From an uncultured Duganella sp. (GTDB taxonomy: Bacteria; Pseudomonadota; Gammaproteobacteria; Burkholderiales; Burkholderiaceae): 20,157 bases of DNA. Where the stretch lies: positions 1 through 20,157 of the forward strand of contig CAMLSG010000085.1 in the NCBI GenBank assembly GCA_946482635.1. Reading direction: 5' to 3'. This document shows positions 1 to 7,599 of this stretch, in pieces. Numbering within the stretch: the stretch's first letter is position 1; each line of letters starts with the position of its first letter. A program made the translations under genes and the position numbers. Under the pieces are notes generated by a model. It did not search any database, was not told the origin of the DNA, and worked only from the letters and a program-made list of their open reading frames with translations.

Positions 1-655
1 CGTCGGTGAAGTTCACCGCGTTGGAAGTGCCCACGATCACGCAATAGGTCAGCGCAATGAAGCCCCACACGCCCAGCGGATAGCTGATGGTCTTCACGAA
101 CGGCACGATCAGGTCGGCCTTCGGCGGCAGGTCCATCGAGAAGCCCGATTGCACCCACTGGAAGAACAGCTCGAACACCTTGGCCGGGGTTGGCGCCGAC
201 ACGGAGAACGCCAGGTACAGCGCGGCGGCGATGCCGACCAGCGACTGCCAGAAGTACTTTTCAGCCGAACGCATGCCTTCCGGGTCCTGGCGCACCACCT
301 TGCGGTAGTCGTCGACCCAGCCCACGGCGCCGAAGCCCATGGTCACGACCATCACCGGCCAGATCAGGCGGTTCGACCAGTCGCACCAGAGCACGGTGGC
401 GATGCCGACGGCGATCAGCAGCAGCACGCCGCCCATGGTCGGGGTGCCGTGCTTTTTCAGGTGGGTTTGCGGACCATCGGTACGCACCGCCTGGCCGTAT
501 TTCATCACGGTCAGTTTGCGGATCACGGCGGGACCGGCGATCAGGCCGATCAGCAGGGCCGTGATGGTAGCCATCACGGCACGGAAAGTGATGTAGTTAA
601 AGAGGCGGAAAGCCCCGATGTCGTCCTGCAGGATTTGTGCAAGCCAGAGCAGCAT
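1..655 (-). CDS. mraY: MraY, phospho-N-acetylmuramoyl-pentapeptide transferase (3' part beyond window)
   Basis: MraY is an integral inner-membrane enzyme that moves phospho-MurNAc-pentapeptide from UDP onto undecaprenyl phosphate to make lipid I. The first 218 codons are present; the C-terminal part lies outside the window. Seen by translation: N-terminus [20 protein letters not shown], the conserved block [12 protein letters not shown] at about residues 65-76, the catalytic Asp-Asp in GWVDDYRKV (D115, D116), and the NAVNFTD motif just before the cut. Several hydrophobic helices are visible (for example residues 25-45 and 76-90). The ATG at 655-653 lies two bases after the murF stop, so the gene is translated as part of the dcw operon. 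An AAGGA about 12 bases upstream, inside the end of murF, may be its ribosome binding site. Identity is secure from motifs and operon position. Confidence 0.97.
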   Translation of the reverse strand, partial: MLLWLAQILQDDIGAFRLFNYITFRAVMATITALLIGLIAGPAVIRKLTVMKYGQAVRTDGPQTHLKKHGTPTMGGVLLLIAVGIATVLWCDWSNRLIWPVMVVTMGFGAVGWVDDYRKVVRQDPEGMRSAEKYFWQSLVGIAAALYLAFSVSAPTPAKVFELFFQWVQSGFSMDLPPKADLIVPFVKTISYPLGVWGFIALTYCVIVGTSNAVNFTD

Positions 656-657
656 GA

Positions 658-2112
658 TTAGTGTGTTTCCTTTGTAGCGTGTTGCGATCCAATCAAATGC
701 TGCACGACCCGTTCCATCTTCATGAAGCGGGAGCCCTTGATCAATACGGTTGTATCCGGCGTTACTGCAGCGCTTACGGCCTGCAGCAGCGCGTCGAATT
801 CTTTATAGTGCTTTGCGTGCGGCGCCATATGCGCCGCCAGTTCACCTGTCGCCAGCACATGCTCGATGCCCTTGCTGGCCGCATAGGCTGCCACCTCTTC
901 GTGGAACTCCTTGCCTTGCGTGCCGACTTCGCCCATATCGCCCAGCACCAGCACGCGTGGCGCTTTTGCCTTGGCCAGCACGTCGATGGCGGCGCGCACG
1001 GAGTCCGGGTTGGCGTTGTAGGTGTCGTCGATCAGCAGCGCGCCGTTGGCGGCCTGCTTTTTCTGCAGGCGGCCGTTGACCGGCGCGAAAGCTTCCAGTC
1101 CCGTGCGGATGGTGGAAGTGTCGATGCCGGCGGCATAGGTGCAGGCGATCGCAGCCAGCGCGTTGCGCACGTTGTGCTCGCCGGCAGCCTGCAGCGACAC
1201 GCTGAAGTGGCGCGGCACGGCGTCCGGCGCGGCAAACGATGCCGAGGCGCCGTGACCGGCCGCCTGCTCGGTGGCCGCGGGGCGCACCGTTACTTCCAGT
1301 TCGGCGCCGAAGTCGTTGGCGGTGTAGGTGCAGCTCACGTTGGCGGCGGCGTCGAGGCCGAAGGTCAGCACGCGGCGGCCGGCGGACAACTCATGCCAGA
1401 CCGGCGTGAACTCGTCGCCATGCGGGAACACGGCCACGCCGTCGGCGGGCAGCGCCGACAGCACGCTGCCGTTCTCGCGCGCTACAGCTTCCACAGTGTG
1501 CATGAACTCCTGGTGTTCGCGCTGGGCGTTATTCACCATGCCGATGGTCGGCGCGGCAATGGCGCTCAGGCGGCCGATTTCACCCGGATGGTTCATGCCC
1601 AGTTCGACCACGGCGGAACGGTGCGAGGCGTTGAGGCGGAACAGCGTCAACGGCACGCCGATCTCGTTATTCAGGTTGCCGCGCGTCGCCAGCCTGCAAT
1701 CTTCGCCATGGGCGGCGGCCAGGATGGTGGCGATCATTTCCTTGACGGTGGTCTTGCCGTTCGAGCCGGTCACGCCGATCACCGGCAGCGCAAACTGCCT
1801 GCGCCAGTAGTTGGCGACCTGGCCCAGCGCCACCAGGGTGTCCGGCACCACGATGGCAGGCAGGGTCCAGCCTTCCGGCAGCTTTTCGACGACGACAGCC
1901 ACCACGCCCTTGTCGACCACCTGCTGCAGGAAGTCGTGGGCGTCGAATACTTCGCCGCGCAGCGCAACGAACAGTTGGCCGGCGCCAACCGTGCGGGTGT
2001 CGGTCGACACGCCGTCGAAGTCCAGCGCCAGTGCGGCATCGTTCGACAGCACGCCATGGTGCAGGTGCGCGCCGGTCAAAGCCGGCAGGATGTGGGCGAT
2101 CGTGCTGCGCAT
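658..2112 (-). CDS. murF: MurF, UDP-MurNAc-tripeptide:D-Ala-D-Ala ligase
   Basis: This cytoplasmic ATP-dependent ligase adds D-Ala-D-Ala to UDP-MurNAc-tripeptide, completing the pentapeptide precursor used next by MraY. The 484 residues show the Mur ligase order: an N-terminal UDP-substrate domain with STDTR (36-40), the ATPase P-loop VTGSNGKTT (about 114-122), the [12 protein letters not shown] block (147-158), [11 protein letters not shown] (170-180), and a C-terminal domain with [11 protein letters not shown] and LGDMGELG-like LGDMGEVG. The start is supported by GAGG at 2121-2124, eight bases before the ATG. That ATG shares one base with the murE stop (TGATG), suggesting translational coupling. 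It is slightly longer than usual (about 450 residues) because of an Ala/Gly-rich stretch at about residues 278-301, which looks like a lineage-specific loop. Confidence 0.97.
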   Translation of the reverse strand: MRSTIAHILPALTGAHLHHGVLSNDAALALDFDGVSTDTRTVGAGQLFVALRGEVFDAHDFLQQVVDKGVVAVVVEKLPEGWTLPAIVVPDTLVALGQVANYWRRQFALPVIGVTGSNGKTTVKEMIATILAAAHGEDCRLATRGNLNNEIGVPLTLFRLNASHRSAVVELGMNHPGEIGRLSAIAAPTIGMVNNAQREHQEFMHTVEAVARENGSVLSALPADGVAVFPHGDEFTPVWHELSAGRRVLTFGLDAAANVSCTYTANDFGAELEVTVRPAATEQAAGHGASASFAAPDAVPRHFSVSLQAAGEHNVRNALAAIACTYAAGIDTSTIRTGLEAFAPVNGRLQKKQAANGALLIDDTYNANPDSVRAAIDVLAKAKAPRVLVLGDMGEVGTQGKEFHEEVAAYAASKGIEHVLATGELAAHMAPHAKHYKEFDALLQAVSAAVTPDTTVLIKGSRFMKMERVVQHLIGSQHATKETH

Positions 2113-3656
2113 CAGTGCGGCCTCATCATGGTCAGGCGTGCGGACAAGGCAAGTTGCGCGTGCTCGGCATCCGAGAACGGCATCTTGCGGCCCTTGATTT
2201 CCTGGTAGGGCTCATGGCCCTTACCTGCCAGCAGGATCACGTCCGCCTTGCCGGCATTGCGCACGGCGGACAGGATCGCGGCGGCGCGGTCTTCCACCGC
2301 CATGAATTCGGAATTCGGATGGTTCGCGTCCATGCCCGCCACGATCTGGCGAATGATCTCGGCCGGTTCTTCGCTGCGCGGGTTGTCGCTGGTAACCAGT
2401 ACATGCTCCGCCATCTGGGAAATCCTGCCCATTTGCGGACGCTTGCCCGGATCGCGGTCGCCGCCGCAGCCGAACACGCACCACAGGTGGCCGCCCCGGT
2501 CGGACGCCACGGAGCGCAGGGCCTCCAGCGTTTTTTCCAGCGCATCGGGCGTATGGGCGTAGTCGATCACCACCATCGGCGCCTCCTGGCCGCCGATCTG
2601 CTGCATGCGGCCCGGAGCCGGTTGCAACGATTCGATGCCATCAATAGCGGTACGGAAGGCAATGCCTTTCGCCAGCAGGGCGGCGAGCACGGCCAGCGCA
2701 TTGCTGACGTTGAACGGGCCGACCAGCTGCGTGCGCACATGGGCGTGGCCGAAGGTGGAATCGAGGTTGAATTCCGTTCCCAGGTTGCGGCTGCGTAGCG
2801 AGCTGGCGCGCAGCATCGAAATGCCCGGCACATTCGGCTGCGCCTTGATGTCTTTCAGGGTGTAGCCGATGATGGCCGGCTTGCGAGCCGCCTTGGACGC
2901 CTTGATGTGCGCGACCAGGCGATGCCCCATCGGGTCATCCAGGTTTACTACGGCGTGCTTCAGGCCCGGCCAGTCGAACAAAATGGTCTTGGCGGCTTCG
3001 TAGTTGGCCTCGTCGCCGTGGTAGTCCAGGTGGTCGCGCGTCAGGTTGGTGAAGATCGCGACGTCGAAGTGCATGCCTTCGGTGCGGCCCTGGTGCAGGC
3101 CGATGGACGAAGCCTCGATGGCCAGCGCATTGGCGCCGTCGGCGTGCACTTCTTTCAGCTTGCGGGCCAGAAGCACGGCATCCGGCGTGGTGTAGCCGGT
3201 TTCATCGAATTCCACTTCGCCACGGGCGCGGAACATGCCGACGCCCAGCGTGCCGATCACGGCGGTCGTTTCGCCGACCTTGGCCAGCGCCTGTCCGGTC
3301 CACACCGCGCAGGAAGTCTTGCCGTTGGTGCCGGTGACGGCCACGGTGAACATGCTCGCGTCGGGCTGGCCGTACCAGGCGTGTGAGATCGGGCCGGCCT
3401 GCTTTTTCAGGCCCGGCACCGCAAGATGCGGCACGGCGTGTGCGGCATCCCAGGCGTATTCGGTGTCGTCGTACACCACCGCAGCGGCGCCGTTGGCGAT
3501 GGCTGCACTGATAAAGGTACGACCATCCTTGGCGTCGCCCGGATAGGCAAAGAACACGTCGCCGGCCTTGATGCGGCGCGAGTCGGATGCCAGTTGCGCG
3601 TTTGGCGCAGCTTCGCGCATCCAGCTGATAATTTCTTGATGGTTCATCGTAGTCAT
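2112..3656 (-). CDS. murE: MurE, UDP-MurNAc-L-Ala-D-Glu:meso-diaminopimelate ligase
   Basis: MurE adds the third residue of the peptidoglycan stem peptide. The 514-residue product has the P-loop TGTNGKTS (108-115), the TNLTRDHLDYHG block (203-214), the lysine of YEAAKTILF (K223, the usual carbamylated Mur-ligase lysine), the IDYAHTPDALE block (364-373) and the C-terminal DNPR motif (424-427). In this family DNPR marks use of meso-diaminopimelate rather than lysine, as expected for a Gram-negative. KGHEPYQ near the C-terminus is also typical. The start at 3656 directly follows the ftsI stop. A strong GGAGG at 3665-3669, inside the last ftsI codons, lies eight bases upstream and decides for this start over the internal Met4. 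Operon member between ftsI and murF. Confidence 0.97.
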   Translation of the reverse strand: MTTMNHQEIISWMREAAPNAQLASDSRRIKAGDVFFAYPGDAKDGRTFISAAIANGAAAVVYDDTEYAWDAAHAVPHLAVPGLKKQAGPISHAWYGQPDASMFTVAVTGTNGKTSCAVWTGQALAKVGETTAVIGTLGVGMFRARGEVEFDETGYTTPDAVLLARKLKEVHADGANALAIEASSIGLHQGRTEGMHFDVAIFTNLTRDHLDYHGDEANYEAAKTILFDWPGLKHAVVNLDDPMGHRLVAHIKASKAARKPAIIGYTLKDIKAQPNVPGISMLRASSLRSRNLGTEFNLDSTFGHAHVRTQLVGPFNVSNALAVLAALLAKGIAFRTAIDGIESLQPAPGRMQQIGGQEAPMVVIDYAHTPDALEKTLEALRSVASDRGGHLWCVFGCGGDRDPGKRPQMGRISQMAEHVLVTSDNPRSEEPAEIIRQIVAGMDANHPNSEFMAVEDRAAAILSAVRNAGKADVILLAGKGHEPYQEIKGRKMPFSDAEHAQLALSARLTMMRPH

Positions 3657-5447
3657 TTACATGGCCTCCGGTCCGGTGTCCGCCGGCACCACGATTTCGG
3701 TGACGTTGGAGTCTGGAGGCACATTGGAGGCGCGCAATGCGTTGATTGCGACAGCCGCGAAAGTTGGTGCTGCGACCGAGCCGCCAAAGTGGCCGTTCTG
3801 GGTCGGTTCGTCGATCATGACTGCAATGATGAAGCGCGGCGCCGACATCGGCACCATGCCGACGAAGGAACCGATGTACTTGCGCGGCATCGCATAGCGG
3901 CCGTTCTCCACCTTGTAGGCGGTGCCGGTCTTGCCGCCCACGCGGTAGCCCGGAATCTGCGCCTTCTTGGCGGTACCGTCCTTGCCGGATACCACGGACT
4001 CCAGCATTTCGCGCATCTGCGCGGCAGTCTGCGGCTTGATGATCTGCTGGCCCAGCGGCTCTTTGTCGACCTTCTCAAACGACAAAGGAATGGTGTCACC
4101 ATTCCGAGCAAACATCATGTATGAGCGCGCCAGCTGTATCAGCGACACCGAGATACCGTTACCGTAACTCATGGTCGCCTGTTCGATCGGCCGCCATGAT
4201 TTATAAGGCCTGACCCTTCCCGCCACAGCGCCGGGGAAGCCCCACTTCGGCTGCTGGCCGAAGCCGACCTTGGTGAACATCTCCCACATATCCTGGGCCG
4301 GCATGCTGAGTGCAATCTTCGAAGTACCGATATTGGACGACATCTCGATGATCTGCCCTACATTGATGACGCCATGCGCCTTGGTATCCGAAATCGTACG
4401 GTCGGCGATAGTGAGCTTGCCGCCACCGGTATCGATGAAGGTACTCGGCTTGACGCGGCCGCTGTCCAGCGCCAGCGCCACCGTGATCGGCTTCAGCGTC
4501 GAACCCGGCTCGAAGGTGTCGGTCATGACGCGGTTGCGCAGCTGCGCGCCGGTCAGGTTGCGGCGGTCGTTCGGGTCGTAGCTTGGGAAGTTGGCCAGCG
4601 CCAGCACTTCGCCGGTGTGCACGTCCAGCACCACTGCACCACCGGCTTTGGCGCCGAAATGTTCCACGGCGGCCTTCAGCTGGGTATAGGCGATGTACTG
4701 GATCTTGCTGTCCACCGACAGCACCACATCCTTGCCGTTATGCGGCTCGATCTTGCCGCCGATATCTTCAACGATATGGCCGCGGCCATCCTTGATCACG
4801 CGGCGCGAGCCGGGCTTGCCGACCAGGTTGGCCTGCTGCGCCAGCTCCATCGATTCCTGTCCCTTGTCGTCGACGTTGGTAAAGCCGACCAGGTGCGTCA
4901 TCACCTCGCCCTGCGGGTAGAAGCGCTTGTATTCGGGACGGATATCCATGCCGTCCAGGTCCAGCGCCTTGATCTTGTCGGCGGTTTCCACCTCGACCTG
5001 GCGTTTCAGGTAAACCAGGTTGCGATCGGAATCGAGTTTCTTGCGCAATTCGGCTTCGCTCATCTCAAGCAGGCCGGCGAGAGCGCGGATCTTGTCTTTC
5101 GGCGCTGCCAGCACCTCTTCCGGCGCTGCCCAGATGGCGCGCACGGGAATGGACGAGGCCAGCACCTGGCCGTTGCGGTCGGTGATCTTGCCGCGCACTG
5201 CCGGCAATTCTTGCGTGCGCTGGTAGCGGTTGGCGCCTTCCTTCTGCAGGAACTGCTGCTGGCTGGAAGTGCCCTGCAGCCAGACCGCGCGCGCTGCCAG
5301 CGCGCCGAAGGCGATGAACATCCCGAACAGCACGACGCGCGAGCGCCAGCTTGGCAGGCGCACCGCCAGCACCGGGCTCTTGGAGAATGCCACGCCCTGC
5401 GAGCGTGCCACGCGTGCCGTTCCGGTTCCACCACTGGAGCGCATCAC
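3657..5447 (-). CDS. ftsI: FtsI (PBP3), septal peptidoglycan transpeptidase
   Basis: FtsI is the class B penicillin-binding protein that crosslinks septal peptidoglycan as partner of FtsW. The 596 residues show a cytoplasmic N-terminus, one membrane segment at about 38-57, a periplasmic dimerisation domain (with RGKITDRNG at 85-93), and a transpeptidase domain with the three active-site motifs in order: STLK (316-319, nucleophile S316), SSN (370-372) and KTGT (506-509). The start codon is GTG at 5447, overlapping the ftsL TGA by four bases. GGAGG at 5455-5459 is seven bases before this GTG and ten before the ATG at 5444, so GTG is favoured. Residues 380-500 carry no visible truncation. The stop TAA directly touches the murE ATG. 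Confidence 0.97.
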   Translation of the reverse strand: MMRSSGGTGTARVARSQGVAFSKSPVLAVRLPSWRSRVVLFGMFIAFGALAARAVWLQGTSSQQQFLQKEGANRYQRTQELPAVRGKITDRNGQVLASSIPVRAIWAAPEEVLAAPKDKIRALAGLLEMSEAELRKKLDSDRNLVYLKRQVEVETADKIKALDLDGMDIRPEYKRFYPQGEVMTHLVGFTNVDDKGQESMELAQQANLVGKPGSRRVIKDGRGHIVEDIGGKIEPHNGKDVVLSVDSKIQYIAYTQLKAAVEHFGAKAGGAVVLDVHTGEVLALANFPSYDPNDRRNLTGAQLRNRVMTDTFEPGSTLKPITVALALDSGRVKPSTFIDTGGGKLTIADRTISDTKAHGVINVGQIIEMSSNIGTSKIALSMPAQDMWEMFTKVGFGQQPKWGFPGAVAGRVRPYKSWRPIEQATMSYGNGISVSLIQLARSYMMFARNGDTIPLSFEKVDKEPLGQQIIKPQTAAQMREMLESVVSGKDGTAKKAQIPGYRVGGKTGTAYKVENGRYAMPRKYIGSFVGMVPMSAPRFIIAVMIDEPTQNGHFGGSVAAPTFAAVAINALRASNVPPDSNVTEIVVPADTGPEAM

Positions 5448-5716
5448 TTTTCGCCCTCCGTCAGGTATTGGGTGCGGTTCGGCGTGAGCTGGGTCATGTT
5501 CAGTTCACGGCGTGCGATTTCTTCGATACGGGCGTGCTTGCCCAGCGTCGACTGGTCGAGCTGAAGCTGCGCCCACTCGGTATCGAGCTGGCGTGCCTGT
5601 GCTTCCGCGCGCTCCTTGTCCACGAACAGGTGGCGCGACTGGTATTGCGCATTAACGGCCGAAAGGCCGCAAGCGACCAGCAGTGCCGTCAACACGATAT
5701 TGACCTTGTTGCTCAA
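5444..5716 (-). CDS. ftsL: FtsL, divisome bitopic membrane protein
   Basis: FtsL is a small septal protein that, with FtsB and FtsQ, recruits and activates FtsWI. The 90-residue product has a short cytoplasmic start, one hydrophobic segment at about residues 6-23 ([20 protein letters not shown]), then a charged, heptad-like stretch (about 28-65; [20 protein letters not shown]) fitting a periplasmic coiled coil. The [11 protein letters not shown] and [18 protein letters not shown] blocks are typical of betaproteobacterial FtsL. The start codon is TTG at 5716-5714, not ATG. It overlaps the rsmH TGA (TTGA) and is preceded by GGAGG at 5723-5727, six bases away, so the TTG is well supported. Low primary conservation is normal for FtsL; the operon position makes the call firm. 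Confidence 0.93.
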   Translation of the reverse strand: MSNKVNIVLTALLVACGLSAVNAQYQSRHLFVDKERAEAQARQLDTEWAQLQLDQSTLGKHARIEEIARRELNMTQLTPNRTQYLTEGEK

Positions 5717-6678
5717 GGCACGCCTCCGGTTGAAGGCAGGCGCATGGCAACCCGCATCACGGCCGAACGGGCGCGCGGGTTTTCCTCCACCTCTTTATCG
5801 GATGGCTTGATGCGCGCCAGCAGCTTCAGTTCGGGCTGCGGCAGGTCGGCTGCCTTGATCGGCAGGCGCCGGTCCGGTTGCTCCACCTTGGCCTTGGAAG
5901 CGAGGAACTGCTTGACCATGCGGTCTTCCAGCGAGTGGAAGCTGATGATGGCCAGGATGCCGCCCGGCTTCAGGGCGTCGAAGGCCTGGCTCAGGGCCGA
6001 TTCGAGGTCCTCAAGCTCCTTATTGACGAAAATCCGGATAGCCTGAAAGGTGCGGGTCGCAGGATCCTTGTTCTTCTCGCGAGTCTTGACCGCGCCTGCC
6101 ACGATACCGGCAAGCTGTCGTGTGCTTGAAATTGGTTCGACTGCCCGGCGAGCAACAATCGCCTTTGCAATCTGAAAAGCAAACCGTTCTTCCCCATAAT
6201 CCCTTATCACCTTTTCCAGTGTTTTTTCTGATTCTGTGGCCAGCCACTCGGCAGCGGAGATACCGCGCGTGGTATCCATGCGCATGTCGAGCGGGCCATC
6301 GTTGCGGAAGCTGAAGCCGCGCGCAGCGTCGTCCACTTGTGGTGACGAGATGCCGAGGTCCAGCAAAATGCCGTCGACGGCGGGAATGCCGCGTTCGGCC
6401 AGCGCATCCGCCATGGTGGCGAAGCTGTCATGCACGATGGTGAAACGCTTGTCGCCGATGGTTTCGGCGTTGGCGATAGCTTGCAGGTCTTTGTCGAAGG
6501 CGATCAGGCGGGCTTCCGGGCCCAGCCGGGACAGGATCAGGCGGCTATGGCCGCCGCGGCCGAAGGTGCCATCTATATAGATGCCATTGGCGCGCGCGCC
6601 GGCCAGGTCGAGCGCATCCACCGCTTCATCTAACAGCACCGTACGATGCTGGAACTCTGGCACCGAGGTCGTCGTCAT
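5713..6678 (-). CDS. rsmH: RsmH (MraW), 16S rRNA m4C1402 methyltransferase
   Basis: This is an S-adenosylmethionine-dependent enzyme that N4-methylates cytidine 1402 of 16S rRNA in the ribosomal P site. The 321-residue product starts with the conserved [13 protein letters not shown] (11-23), has the SAM-binding motif [12 protein letters not shown] (34-45), a [17 protein letters not shown] block, [12 protein letters not shown], and C-terminal [15 protein letters not shown]; all are family hallmarks. The ATG lies 13 bases after the mraZ stop, with GAGG about 11 bases upstream. The gene ends in a four-base overlap with the ftsL TTG. It is the second gene of the dcw operon, the usual place for rsmH. 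Confidence 0.97.
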   Translation of the reverse strand: MTTTSVPEFQHRTVLLDEAVDALDLAGARANGIYIDGTFGRGGHSRLILSRLGPEARLIAFDKDLQAIANAETIGDKRFTIVHDSFATMADALAERGIPAVDGILLDLGISSPQVDDAARGFSFRNDGPLDMRMDTTRGISAAEWLATESEKTLEKVIRDYGEERFAFQIAKAIVARRAVEPISSTRQLAGIVAGAVKTREKNKDPATRTFQAIRIFVNKELEDLESALSQAFDALKPGGILAIISFHSLEDRMVKQFLASKAKVEQPDRRLPIKAADLPQPELKLLARIKPSDKEVEENPRARSAVMRVAMRLPSTGGVP

Positions 6679-6691
6679 ATTGAACCGGGCC

Positions 6692-7120
6692 TCAGAAGGA
6701 GAAATCGGACAGGGTATCGGGCATGCCCACCTCGATGGTGGCTTGCTCGTTTTCGGCGCGCTTGACCGGATCCCAGATTTCGAAGTGGGTCAGCATGCCG
6801 GACAGCACGACTTCGCGGCCCAGGCCGACGGCGTCGCGCAGTTCAGGGGCAACCAGGATGCGGCCGGCCGAATCCATCTCGACGTCGGCGGCATTGCCCA
6901 GCAGGATGCGCTGCCAGCCGCGGGCCGACATCGGCCACGAGGCGATCTGGTCGCGCTTGGCTTCCCAGACGTGGCGCGGGTACATCAGCAGGCAGCCGTC
7001 CGGGTGTTTGGTAAGCGTGAGCCGTCCTTCGCACTGAATCATCAGGGCGTCACGATGCTTGGCCGGGATGGACATCCTGCCTTTCGCATCTAATGTGATC
7101 GCGGACGCGCCTTGGAACAC
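6692..7120 (-). CDS. mraZ: MraZ, transcriptional regulator of the dcw cluster
   Basis: MraZ is a ring-forming DNA-binding protein related to AbrB/SpoVT that represses its own dcw promoter in several bacteria. The 142-residue product contains two MraZ half-domains, each with the DxxGR signature: DAKGR (11-15) and DSAGR (83-87). The start is GTG at 7120-7118. It gives the conserved N-terminus [15 protein letters not shown], and AAGG lies seven bases upstream, so the GTG is well supported. Its own binding sites can be seen upstream (four boxes at 7142-7176 overlapping the promoter), which makes autoregulation of the whole mraZ-to-mraY operon very likely. No abnormality was seen. Confidence 0.97.
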   Translation of the reverse strand: MFQGASAITLDAKGRMSIPAKHRDALMIQCEGRLTLTKHPDGCLLMYPRHVWEAKRDQIASWPMSARGWQRILLGNAADVEMDSAGRILVAPELRDAVGLGREVVLSGMLTHFEIWDPVKRAENEQATIEVGMPDTLSDFSF

Positions 7121-7141
7121 GACTTAACCTTATCTAAAAAA

Positions 7142-7176
7142 TCCCACAAAACTACACTTTTTCACACTATCGCCCA
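7142..7176 (-). promoter_or_regulatory. MraZ-box array (four 10-bp-spaced repeats)
   Basis: Read on the minus strand, four pentamers lie exactly 10 bp apart: TGGGC (7176-7172), TGTGA (7166-7162), TGTAG (7156-7152), TGGGA (7146-7142). Known MraZ operators are TGGGN pentamers separated by 5 bp. The two outer boxes match exactly and the inner two are degenerate. The array begins inside the -10 element and runs to about +28, where bound MraZ would block RNA polymerase. Confidence 0.85.
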
Positions 7177-7204
7177 CTTTAGAGGATGCTCACAAGGTGG
7201 TCAA
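7176..7204 (-). promoter_or_regulatory. sigma70-type promoter of the mraZ/dcw operon
   Basis: On the minus strand TTGACC (7204-7199) and TAAAGT (7181-7176) are separated by exactly 17 bp, a near-consensus sigma70 promoter. The predicted start is near 7169, giving a leader of about 49 nt before the mraZ GTG. The -10 element overlaps the first MraZ box, as expected for an autorepressed promoter. Confidence 0.75.
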
Positions 7205-7240
7205 GCGATTTTCCCAAGTGAAAACAGCGATTTGTCCAAT

Positions 7241-7310
7241 GAAATTAAGGACTTAGCGGCATTCCTTGAGAAATAGCCGAAGTAAAAACCATTGAGAAAT
7301 TAGGGACTTA
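7241..7310. repeat. pair of 15-bp direct repeats upstream of the mra promoter
   Basis: GAAATTAAGGACTTA (7241-7255) and GAAATTAGGGACTTA (7296-7310) are the same in 14 of 15 bases, with starts 55 bp apart. A shorter unit TTGAGAAAT occurs at 7266-7274 and again at 7292-7300. The repeats lie in an AT-rich non-coding stretch upstream of the dcw promoter (about -75 and -130). No coding sequence was found between 7121 and 7599. The remainder holds only the terminator at 7505-7539. Confidence 0.7.
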
Positions 7311-7504
7311 TGAAAGATACTGAAAGTGCTACTTCACGTGCAGGGCTGGCCAAACGCTGTAAAAATGACTAAAAATAAATTTGCAAATCAGCGATTGGTT
7401 GCCTGAAGACAACGACACTTTATCAATTTAACAACAAGTGCCGTAGACCCGGAATGGCGGGAGAATGACTGCCTGCCGCGCTTTGCGCGCGATTTATACC
7501 CTCG

Positions 7505-7539
7505 AAAAAAACATGCCGCCCAGCATGGACTGGGCGGCA
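7505..7539 (-). terminator. intrinsic terminator of the collagenase gene
   Basis: A perfect 10-bp stem, TGCCGCCCAG (7514-7523) with CTGGGCGGCA (7530-7539), closes a six-base loop. On the minus strand it is followed by two bases and then seven T (7511-7505). It lies 60 bp after the collagenase stop and insulates that gene from the dcw promoter downstream. Confidence 0.9.
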
Positions 7540-7599
7540 GCTTGTATAGACAAATGGCGATGCCGCCGCTTGCCTACATTATACGGCTTGGGACACTTT

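Noticed and set aside
661..2208. Long plus-strand open frame opposite murF
   Set aside because: It is antisense to a well-supported murF, has His/Arg/Gln-rich composition and no family signature. It is an effect of high GC.
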